From the NCBI GenBank assembly GCA_001464765.1, contig LNDV01000034.1, positions 124,001 to 188,000 on the forward strand: a DNA stretch of 64,000 bases. Direction: 5' to 3'. This DNA comes from Betaproteobacteria bacterium Ga0077526. Lineage in GTDB: Bacteria; Pseudomonadota; Gammaproteobacteria; Burkholderiales; Ga0077523. Both the position numbers and the translations under genes were made by a program. Of this stretch, positions 1 to 7,169 are shown piece after piece (position 1 is the stretch's first letter; every line of letters starts with the position of its first letter). The notes beneath the pieces were generated by a model that was not told the origin of the DNA, did no database searches, and was given only the letters and a program-made list of their open reading frames with translations.

Positions 1-637
1 CACGACGCGAGAACGGCGCGCCTTCGGCGGTGCCCTGCACTTCCACGAGGTGACCGCGGCCGGTCATCACGACATTCATGTCGGTCTCGCACTGCGAGTC
101 CTCGGCGTAGTCGAGGTCGAGAACCGGCACGCCTTCGTACACGCCCACGGACACCGCCGCGATGAAATCCGAAACCGGCACGCGCGAGAGCAGACCGCGA
201 TCGACCAGACCGCTCATGGCGTCGTGCAGGGCGACGAAGGCGCCGGTGATGCTCGCCGTGCGCGTGCCGCCATCGGCCTGGATGACGTCGCAGTCGAGTT
301 GTACGGAGCGCTCCCCGAGCGCGGCGAGGTCCACGACGGATCGCAGACTGCGACCGATGAGGCGCTGGATTTCCTGCGTGCGGCCGGACTGCTTGCCGCG
401 GGCGGCTTCGCGGTCGCTGCGCGTGTGGGTCGAGCGGGGCAGCATGCCGTACTCGGCCGTGACCCAGCCCTTGCCCTGGCCTCGAAGGAACGGCGGGACC
501 TTCTCCTCGACGCTGGCGGTGCAGAGAACTCGGGTGTCGCCGAACTCGACGAGGACGGAGCCCTCGGCGTGGCGCGTGTAGTGACGGTGGATGCGCACGG
601 CGCGCAGTTCGTGTGTGGCACGGCCGCTAGGTCTCAT
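1..637 (-). CDS. rph: Ribonuclease PH, 3' end cut by window edge
   Basis: Phosphorolytic 3'-5' exoribonuclease that trims the 3' ends of tRNA precursors. The minus-strand translation from the ATG at 637-635 begins MRPSGR and runs open to base 1. It shows the family's N-terminal DELRAVRIHR-like stretch (here HELRAVRIHRHYTRHAEG), then TEYGMLPR-like (AEYGMLPRSTHTRS), IGRSLRSVVD and CDVIQADGGTRTASITGA, all RNase PH hallmarks. About 212 of the usual 238 or so residues are present, so the C-terminus lies outside the window. It is divergent from yicC, with about 130 bases between the two starts that should hold both promoters. Identification is firm. Confidence 0.96.
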   Translation of the reverse strand, partial: MRPSGRATHELRAVRIHRHYTRHAEGSVLVEFGDTRVLCTASVEEKVPPFLRGQGKGWVTAEYGMLPRSTHTRSDREAARGKQSGRTQEIQRLIGRSLRSVVDLAALGERSVQLDCDVIQADGGTRTASITGAFVALHDAMSGLVDRGLLSRVPVSDFIAAVSVGVYEGVPVLDLDYAEDSQCETDMNVVMTGRGHLVEVQGTAEGAPFSRR

Positions 638-767
638 CGATTTGCCTCATGCAGTGGCTTGTTTTTTGGTGCGGCCGCCGCGCGTGCTGGTCGCGTCGGT
701 GACGGCTGTGCTATCTTCCCCTCGCGCCATTCTCGGGCGCATCTTCCAGTCTGTAAAGACCACTCCC

Positions 768-1634
768 ATGATCTATAGCATGACCGGCTACGCTGCCGTG
801 ACGCGCGATCTGCCGCTCGGAACTCTCATGCTGGAGTTGCGTTCGGTCAATCATCGCTTCCTCGACATTTCGTTTCGTGCGCCGGAAGAATTCCGCGCGT
901 TCGAGGGCACCATGCGCGAGGCGCTCGCCTCGAAGCTGAGCCGCGGCAAGCTCGAATGCCGGATCAGCCTCAATCGCGGCACCGCTGCGGTGTCGCTGCT
1001 CGAACTCAATCTGCCGCTGCTGGGCCGTCTCGCGGAATTCGACGCGCAGATCCGTGCGCAGCTGCCGCAGGCCACGCCGCTCGGCGTGGCGGATGCCCTC
1101 CGCTGGCCCGGCATGTTCGGCGCCGACACCCTGCCGCTCGAAGCACTGCGCGAGTCCTGCCTGGAAGCCTTCCACGCCGCCCTCGAAGATTTCGCGGCGA
1201 CGCGCGGTCGCGAAGGCGAGAAGCTCGCCGCTCTGCTGCTCGAACGCGTCGCGCGCATGGAACAGCTCGCGAAGGAAGTCGCACCGCGCGTTCCGCAGCT
1301 CGTGGCCGCCCAGCAGGAACGCTTCGCGCAGCGCATGCGTGATGCCGGCGTCGCCATCGAGGAAGACCGCATCCGCCAGGAAGTGGTGCTCTACGCCTCC
1401 CGCATCGACGTGGACGAGGAACTCACCCGCCTCGCCACTCATCTGTCCGAAGTCCGCCGCATCCTCGCCAAGGGCGGCGCCGTCGGCAAGCGACTCGACT
1501 TTCTCATGCAGGAACTCAACCGCGAAGCCAACACGCTGGGTTCGAAGGCCGGCGACATCGATATCTCCCAGACCTCGATGGAACTGAAGGTGCTGATCGA
1601 GCAGATGCGGGAGCAGGTGCAGAACATCGAGTAG
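768..1634 (+). CDS. yicC: YicC family endoribonuclease
   Basis: 288-residue YicC-family protein; E. coli YicC is an endoribonuclease acting on RNA, including some small RNAs. I chose the ATG at 768 because the family start MIxSMTGYA is seen here as MIYSMTGYAAV, although the frame stays open further upstream. The N-terminal YicC domain contains RSVNHRFLDISFRAPEEFR. The C-terminal DUF1732 segment contains VGKRLDFLMQELNREANT and ends near IEQMREQVQNIE, as expected. It sits divergent from rph. In many betaproteobacteria gmk follows directly, but here a 9.8-kb defence island intervenes. Confidence 0.95.
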   Translation: MIYSMTGYAAVTRDLPLGTLMLELRSVNHRFLDISFRAPEEFRAFEGTMREALASKLSRGKLECRISLNRGTAAVSLLELNLPLLGRLAEFDAQIRAQLPQATPLGVADALRWPGMFGADTLPLEALRESCLEAFHAALEDFAATRGREGEKLAALLLERVARMEQLAKEVAPRVPQLVAAQQERFAQRMRDAGVAIEEDRIRQEVVLYASRIDVDEELTRLATHLSEVRRILAKGGAVGKRLDFLMQELNREANTLGSKAGDIDISQTSMELKVLIEQMREQVQNIE

Positions 1635-1749
1635 GCGTCGGGCTGGTAGCTGTATCGGCACGGCCGAGACGAGTCCGGGCGTTTCGCGTCCGGAAAGGAT
1701 CGAGGCAGTAAGTTGAAGGGGCTCAGGGTGGCCTAACGCAGGTAACGCG

Positions 1750-3600
1750 ATGCAACCCATGAACAATCAAGCACTTTCGTCCTTCATCTGGTCCGTCGCC
1801 GACCTGCTGCGCGGCGACTACAAGCAGTCAGAGTACGGGCGCGTGATCCTGCCCTTCACGGTCCTCCGCCGGCTGGACTGCGTGCTCGAAGCCACCAAGC
1901 CCGCGGTGCTGGCCGAGTTCGAGGCCAAGACCCGCGCCGGCCTGAACCCCGACCCCTTCCTGCTGCGCAAGGCAGGCCAGAGTTTCTACAACACCAGCCC
2001 GCTCGACCTGGGCAAGCTCCTGGGCGACCAGGACCACATCCGCCAGAACCTCTACGCCTACATCCAGGGCTTCTCGCCCGCGGCCAGGGACATCTTCGAG
2101 CGCTTCGACTTCCACACGCAGATCGAGCGGCTGGCCAAGGCCAACCTGCTCTACCTGGTCACTGAGAAGTTCGCGAACATCGACCTGCATCCGGAGGTGG
2201 TGGACAACGCCACCATGGGTGGGGTGTTCGAGGAGCTGATCCGCAAGTTCGCCGAAATCAGCAACGAGACCGCCGGGGAGCACTTCACCCCGCGCGAGGT
2301 CATCCGGCTGATGGTGAACCTGCTGTTCATCGAGGATGACAACGTGCTCACGCCCGGCAACGCCGTCGTTCGCACCCTTTACGACCCGACTGCCGGCACC
2401 GGCGGCATGCTATCGGTGGCGGGCGAGTATCTGCTGGAGCACAACCCGCAGGCCCGGCTCACCCTGTTCGGGCAGGAACTCAACGACGAGTCCTATGCCA
2501 TCTGCAAGGCAGACATGCTCATCAAGGGCCAGGATGTCGCCAACATCGTGGCCGGCAACACCCTGAGCGACGACGGCCACCCGCAGCGCCGGTTCGACTA
2601 CATGCTGTCCAACCCGCCCTTCGGCGTGGAATGGAAGAAGGTCGAGAAGGCCGTCCGGGACGAGCACGAAAAGAAAGGCTTCGACGGCCGCTTCGGCCCC
2701 GGCCTGCCGCGGGTGAGCGACGGCTCGATGCTGTTCCTGCTGCACCTCATCGCCAAGATGCGCCCTGCCACCGATGGCGGCAGCCGCTTTGGCATCGTGC
2801 TGAATGGCTCGCCGCTCTTCACCGGGGGCGCCGGCAGCGGCGAAAGCGAGATCCGCCGCTACGTGCTGGAAAACGACCTGCTGGAAGCCATCGTCGGCCT
2901 GCCCACCGACATGTTCTACAACACGGGCATCTCCACCTACGTCTGGGTGCTGTCCAACCGCAAGCCGGACGTCCGGAAAGGGCAGGTGCAGCTCATCGAC
3001 GCCAGCGGCTTCTGGCAGAAGATGCGCAAGAGCCTGGGCTCCAAACGCAAGGAGTTGAGCGAGGACCATATCGCCACCGTCACCCGCCTGTTCGGCAGGT
3101 TCGTCGAGGCCGAGATGGTCACCGCGCTGGACGCCAAGAGCCAGCCCTTAGGCGAGCCGGCGCTCGTCATTGTGGGCGAGCCCCCGCCTTCCGCGCCGGA
3201 AGGCGGCCGGCTCAAGCGCGTGCCCATCTCGCGCATCTTCCGCACCCGGGACTTCGGCTATACGACCATCACCGTCGAGCGCCCCCTGCGCGACGAAGCC
3301 GGCAACGTCGTGCTGGCCGATCGCGGCAAGCAGAAAGGCAAGCCCGTTGCCGACAGCGCGCTGCGGGACACCGAGAACGTGCCGCTGTCGGAAGACATCG
3401 CCGCCTACTTCGCCCGCGAAGTCCTGCCCCACGCGCCCGACGCCTGGATCGACGAAGAGAAGAGCAAGGTTGGCTACGAGATTCCGTTCAACCGGCACTT
3501 CTACGTGTTCGAACCGCCGCGGAGTCTTGAGGTGATAGACGAGGAGCTGAAGGCGGTGTCGGCGCGGATCGTGGCGATGCTTTCGGAGTTGGCCGAGTGA
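1750..3600 (+). CDS. hsdM: Type I restriction-modification DNA methyltransferase subunit
   Basis: 616-residue N6-adenine methyltransferase subunit of a type I R-M system. An N-terminal HsdM helical domain (VILPFTVLRRLDCVLE near residues 35-50) precedes the methylase core. The SAM-binding motif DPTAGTGGML begins at residue 212 and the catalytic NPPF motif lies at residues 288-291. ATG 1750 has an AGG eight bases upstream; a second ATG four codons in is possible. The stop overlaps the GTG start of the next gene (GTGA), which points to translational coupling. It should act with HsdS at 4693 and HsdR at 7166. Both core motifs are intact. Confidence 0.96.
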   Translation: MQPMNNQALSSFIWSVADLLRGDYKQSEYGRVILPFTVLRRLDCVLEATKPAVLAEFEAKTRAGLNPDPFLLRKAGQSFYNTSPLDLGKLLGDQDHIRQNLYAYIQGFSPAARDIFERFDFHTQIERLAKANLLYLVTEKFANIDLHPEVVDNATMGGVFEELIRKFAEISNETAGEHFTPREVIRLMVNLLFIEDDNVLTPGNAVVRTLYDPTAGTGGMLSVAGEYLLEHNPQARLTLFGQELNDESYAICKADMLIKGQDVANIVAGNTLSDDGHPQRRFDYMLSNPPFGVEWKKVEKAVRDEHEKKGFDGRFGPGLPRVSDGSMLFLLHLIAKMRPATDGGSRFGIVLNGSPLFTGGAGSGESEIRRYVLENDLLEAIVGLPTDMFYNTGISTYVWVLSNRKPDVRKGQVQLIDASGFWQKMRKSLGSKRKELSEDHIATVTRLFGRFVEAEMVTALDAKSQPLGEPALVIVGEPPPSAPEGGRLKRVPISRIFRTRDFGYTTITVERPLRDEAGNVVLADRGKQKGKPVADSALRDTENVPLSEDIAAYFAREVLPHAPDAWIDEEKSKVGYEIPFNRHFYVFEPPRSLEVIDEELKAVSARIVAMLSELAE

Positions 3601-4688
3601 GCCCGGCCAAACCACCGGGCAAGCGGGCGCCTGCCAAGGGTGCTGTCCCCCCACGGCGGGCCGCGCAGGGGCAGGCCGCCGCTGGCGAGTCCAGCGAGAC
3701 AGGCGAGTTCCTCGACATCCTGGCCTTGATTGCCAGCGCGCGGCAGCGTGCCTACCAGGCCGTCAACACCGTGCTCGTCGAGCTGTACTGGCAGATCGGC
3801 GCGATCATCAGCAGCAAGCTGGCGACGGCAGCGTGGGGGGAAAGCGTGGTGGACCGCCTCGCCGAGCGCATCGCGCGCGAACACCCGGGGCTGCGCGGGT
3901 TTACCCGGCGCAACCTGTTCCGGATGCGGCAGTTCCACGATGCCTACCCCGAGGTGGAATTTGTGTCAGCACTGCTGACACAAATCGGCTGGACCCATCA
4001 CCTCTCGATCCTGGCCCAGAGCAAGAGCGCCGAGGAACGCGAGTTCTACCTGCGCATGGCGGCGCGTGAGCGCTGGAGCAGCCGCGAGCTGGAACGCCAG
4101 ATCAAGGGCGCGCTGTTCGAGCGCACCGTGCTCACCCCGGCAAAAGTCTCGGCAACGCTGAGACAAACCCACCCCGAGGCCCTGTCCGTCTTCAAGGACA
4201 GCTACCTCGTCGAGTTCCTCGGCCTGCCGCCGCAGCATGCCGAGGCTGATCTGCACGGTGCGCTGCTCGTGCAGTTGCGCGACTTTCTCATCGAGCTGGG
4301 GCGCGACTTCTGCTTCGTCGGCTCGGAGTACCCGGTGCAGGTGGGCCGGCAGGACTTTGCGCTCGACCTGCTGTTCTTCCACCGCGGGCTGAACTGCCTG
4401 GTGGCCATCGAGCTGAAGGTGGGCCGCTTCGAGCCCGAGCACCTGGGCAAGCTCAACTTCTACCTGGAAGCGCTGGACCGCGACCACCGCAAGGCGCACG
4501 AGAACCCGGCCATCGGCGTGCTGCTGTGCGCGAGCAAGGACGACGAGGTGGTGGAGTACGCGCTCAGCCGCAGCTTGACGCCCGCGCTGATTGCGCAGTA
4601 CCAGACGCAACTGCCCGACAAGCGGCTGCTGCAGGCCAAGCTGCACGAGCTGATGGCGGGGCGGTGGGCCGAGGACGAGGGGGCGTGA
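3597..4688 (+). CDS. DUF1016 / YhcG-type PD-(D/E)XK nuclease
   Basis: 363-residue protein with a low-complexity Ala/Pro/Lys start, a DUF1016 N-terminal domain (about residues 40-190; ELYWQIGAIIS and GFTRRNLFRMRQFHDAYP are typical), and a C-terminal PD-(D/E)XK nuclease domain with D257 in FALDLLFF and E272-x-K274 in AIELKVG. The family is common in type I R-M and other defence loci; its exact role is unsettled. The GTG start overlaps the hsdM stop by four bases, and hsdS starts five bases after its stop, so it is a true operon member. A perfect 12-bp inverted repeat lies inside the gene at 3959-3985. Confidence 0.9.
   Translation: MSPAKPPGKRAPAKGAVPPRRAAQGQAAAGESSETGEFLDILALIASARQRAYQAVNTVLVELYWQIGAIISSKLATAAWGESVVDRLAERIAREHPGLRGFTRRNLFRMRQFHDAYPEVEFVSALLTQIGWTHHLSILAQSKSAEEREFYLRMAARERWSSRELERQIKGALFERTVLTPAKVSATLRQTHPEALSVFKDSYLVEFLGLPPQHAEADLHGALLVQLRDFLIELGRDFCFVGSEYPVQVGRQDFALDLLFFHRGLNCLVAIELKVGRFEPEHLGKLNFYLEALDRDHRKAHENPAIGVLLCASKDDEVVEYALSRSLTPALIAQYQTQLPDKRLLQAKLHELMAGRWAEDEGA
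3959..3985. repeat. Perfect inverted repeat inside the DUF1016 gene
   Basis: Two perfect 12-base arms (ATTTGTGTCAGC and its complement) flank a three-base spacer, ACT. In frame it encodes EFVSALLTQI. The codons used here (TTT, TCA, GCA, ACA) are AT-richer than those around them, so the palindrome looks selected or acquired rather than a by-product of coding. It could be an operator, an RNA hairpin or a nuclease recognition site; nothing in the sequence decides between these. Confidence 0.75.
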
Positions 4689-4692
4689 GGAC

Positions 4693-6072
4693 GTGAAGCG
4701 GTATCCGGCCTACAAAGATTGTGGCGTGGAGTGGATTGGCGCCGTTCCAGGGCACTGGCAGGTCGCACCGTTAAAGCACCACTTTCGGATTCTCGGCGGT
4801 TCGACGCCGAAGTCCGACATTGCAGCGTATTGGGACGGGGACATCACCTGGGTGAGTCCGGCTGATCTGAGCCAACAGAGCTCGATGTACATCGACAGCT
4901 CCGCCCGAACGATCACTGCGGCAGGTCTCGAGTCGTGTGGGACAACTGTTGTGCCACCGGGCAGCATCGTCCTCTCGACCCGGGCGCCCATCGGTTCATT
5001 GGCGATTGCGCGGAAAGCGCTTTGCACAAATCAAGGGTGCAAGTCGCTCGTCCCCGACGCCTCGGCGGACTCGGTCTTCTTCGCTTACGCGCTCTCGGCA
5101 GCCACCGAAGCGCTTAACCTAAGGGGCAAAGGCACGACGTTCCTCGAACTGTCAGCGGACGAGCTCGGCGCCTTCAAGATGCCAGTCCCGGAGCCACAAG
5201 AGCAGCGCGAGGTAGTCAGCTTCCTTGACCGCGAAACCGCCAAGATCGATGCGCTGATCGCGGAGCAGGAGAAGCTCATCGCCCTGCTGGCCGAGAAGCG
5301 CCAGGCCACCATCTCCCACGCCGTCACCCGCGGCCTCGATCCCGATGTGCCGATGAAGGAGTCCGGCGTAGCGTGGTCGGGGAAGGTCCCTAAACATTGG
5401 AGAAGATCTCGCTTGAAGCACATCAAGGCGCCTGTTCCAAACGCCTTCGTCGATGGCCCATTCGGCAGCAATTTGAAGAGCGAGCACTTCGTCGAGGACG
5501 GTGAAGTGTTCGTCATCGAAAGCAATTTCGCCACTCAGGGCGCGCTGAGAGAAGAAGAACTCAAGCGAATCAGCTTTCAGCACTTTGAAACTGTTGCGCG
5601 TAGTGAAGTTCTTGAAGGCGACATTGTCATTGCGAAAATCGGCGCTCAGTTCGGAAAGGCATCGATACTTCCCCGAGTGAGTCGTCGTGCTGTTGTTTCA
5701 GGAAACTCACTCAAGTTGACTGTTGACCGATCCACTTCTGACGCTGATTGGATTCATCTCCAACTCGTCAATTTGAAGGCGTGCGGAGAGATCGACCTCC
5801 TCGCCAACGGAAGCGCTCAACCGGCACTGTCGCTCGGTAACATGAATTGCCTGCCGGTGCTTCTTCCGCCAATCGAGGAACAGCGGCGAATCTTGGACTT
5901 CGTCTTGAGTGTAATGAACAGATGCAATGCCCTGGAAGGTGACGCTGCGAAGTCCATCGACCTACTTCGCGAACGCCGTTCCGCCCTCATCACCGCCGCT
6001 GTCACTGGCCAGATAGATGTCCGCGGCACCGCTCAGCCCGATCACGCCTCGCCAGAGAGCACAGCTGCATGA
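4693..6072 (+). CDS. hsdS: Type I R-M specificity subunit
   Basis: 459-residue DNA-recognition subunit with two target recognition domains in the usual half-repeat layout. TRD1 covers about residues 1-170, beginning KRYPAYKDCGVEWIGAVPGH. The central conserved helix is near 178-215 (DRETAKIDALIAEQEKLIALL). TRD2 covers about 220-395, and the C-terminal helix and tail contain LRERRSALITAAVTGQIDVRG. GTG 4693 starts five bases after the DUF1016 stop; the stop overlaps the next ATG (ATGA). Both TRDs, especially 5390-5980, are visibly AT-richer than the conserved helices, as expected if specificity cassettes were exchanged. Confidence 0.95.
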   Translation: MKRYPAYKDCGVEWIGAVPGHWQVAPLKHHFRILGGSTPKSDIAAYWDGDITWVSPADLSQQSSMYIDSSARTITAAGLESCGTTVVPPGSIVLSTRAPIGSLAIARKALCTNQGCKSLVPDASADSVFFAYALSAATEALNLRGKGTTFLELSADELGAFKMPVPEPQEQREVVSFLDRETAKIDALIAEQEKLIALLAEKRQATISHAVTRGLDPDVPMKESGVAWSGKVPKHWRRSRLKHIKAPVPNAFVDGPFGSNLKSEHFVEDGEVFVIESNFATQGALREEELKRISFQHFETVARSEVLEGDIVIAKIGAQFGKASILPRVSRRAVVSGNSLKLTVDRSTSDADWIHLQLVNLKACGEIDLLANGSAQPALSLGNMNCLPVLLPPIEEQRRILDFVLSVMNRCNALEGDAAKSIDLLRERRSALITAAVTGQIDVRGTAQPDHASPESTAA

Positions 6073-6314
6073 AGACCATCGACGGCAAAGCACGCACCGT
6101 CAGCGCAGCCCTCAAGGGCAAGCGCTACGGCATCGACTACTACCAGCGCGAGTACCGCTGGCAGCGCAAGCAGGTGAAGGAACTGGTCGACGATCTGACC
6201 TCGCACTTCCTGCAGTCGCACCGGCCCGGCCACGCTCGCGGCGTAGCTGCCCAGTACGGCAACGATCTGGGCCAGCTGACGTCGAAACAGGGAGATTGCG
6301 CAACCCAGCCTTGA
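6069..6314 (+). pseudogene. Truncated DUF262 (GmrSD N-terminal-like) gene
   Basis: The first 60 or so residues read as the start of a DUF262 protein: RYGIDYYQREYRWQRKQVKEL matches the family's N-terminal YQRxYxW signature, which belongs to ParB/Srx-fold NTPase domains of GmrSD-type defence nucleases. The frame then changes character (QLTSKQGDCATQP) and stops after 81 codons; family members run to several hundred. The ATG overlaps the hsdS stop, so this was an operon gene. I read it as the 5' remnant left by a deletion ending near 6250-6300. Confidence 0.75.
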
Positions 6315-6663
6315 GCAAGGCCGTTGACGACGTCCAAGTTAAAGGCTGCCTGTCGCATACACCTCGTCGCAAGGTGTGATGAAGGGGCCCTTTCACATGC
6401 CCAACGGCGAGAGGCCAACTCCTCCCGTACGCTACCGGTCTATACCTTCCGGCTCGCGGGCGTTCATGCCCGTCCCACCGCCCCGCAATCCTCTTTCGGC
6501 GCTGGAAAGCGAGCTTCGGGCTTTGCTCTCGCGGACACCCAGCGCACTGGGGTAACGGTCATCACCGCCGCCGCCGTGATCGGCCAGACCGACGTACGTG
6601 CCACTCAGTCTTGTTGCCCGTAGCCTTTTTGGCAACAATCGTCGTCTGTTGAGCAACAATGCA
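6315..6663 (+). other. Decayed stretch with an hsdS 3'-end relic
   Basis: No intact gene is visible. Bases 6559-6608 translate as VITAAAVIGQTDVRATQ and match, at DNA and protein level, the 3' end of the live hsdS at about 5985-6036 (LITAAVTGQIDVRGTAQ), with one extra codon. This is the tail of a lost second hsdS copy, or a duplicated end. The rest (6315-6550) has no recognisable coding content. Confidence 0.6.
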
Positions 6664-7011
6664 ATGAAGAGTCTGCTGTTCCCGGCCAACCGGCGCTGGG
6701 TACTGGCTGTCCTGCTGCTGCGCACAGACCAGTGCAATCGGGTGTTCCATCGGAGCGACGTGCGGCGCCCGCTGTCCGAGAGTCTGACGACGCTGTTCCG
6801 CAAGACCCGCGGGGTGGTCGCAGTGCTGCGCGTCGCACTGCACGAGACCCCGGGAAGAGCGGTGAATCCGGTGCGCTATTGCTCGGCCCAGTTTGCCCGC
6901 CGATTGGCCGACGGCGATGCGTTTGCGGTGGAGTTGTCAGCCCGCGCGACCATGGGTGAAGGGATCAGAAGATGACTTTGCAACGCTTGCTGGCCACCCA
7001 GCGTCTGCTGG
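6664..7011 (+). pseudogene. Relic of a wHTH-nucleotidyltransferase (MNT-like) protein
   Basis: The frame from ATG 6664 begins MKSLLFPANRRWVLAVLLLR, the usual start of a winged-HTH protein fused to a minimal nucleotidyltransferase. It then keeps fragments of the late part: TLFRKTRGVVAVLR, and GRAVNPVRYCSAQFARRLADGDAF, which corresponds to the family's REINPxVYSxxEFAxRL. The nucleotidyltransferase core (GSxxxG...DxD) is absent, so an internal deletion has occurred. A frameshift near 6945 moves the family-like end (KGSEDDFATLAG) into another frame. Such proteins often act as antitoxins to HEPN toxins. The assignment is from remembered family pattern, not a search. Confidence 0.55.
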
Positions 7012-7169
7012 CCCACACGCCCGAGATGGCGGCCATTCTTTTGCGGAACCGCCCCGAAGCGTGGCTGAGGCGACAGAACCCGCCCTGGGTAGATGAAAAT
7101 GTCGTGAGCACGCGGGCCCGCCTCGAAGGGAACGCCCGGGAGCGCAACGTGCGGAGAATCATCCCATGA
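6972..7169 (+). CDS. Small ORF translationally coupled to hsdR
   Basis: 65-codon frame, MTLQRLLATQRLLAHTPEMA to NVRRIIP. Its ATG overlaps the stop of the upstream relic frame (ATGA at 6972-6975), and its stop overlaps the hsdR ATG (ATGA at 7166-7169). Third codon positions are mostly G or C. It overlaps the frameshifted end of the wHTH-nucleotidyltransferase relic. It has no family I recognise. It may be only a coupling leader for hsdR translation, or a by-product of the decayed gene. Confidence 0.35.
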   Translation: MTLQRLLATQRLLAHTPEMAAILLRNRPEAWLRRQNPPWVDENVVSTRARLEGNARERNVRRIIP

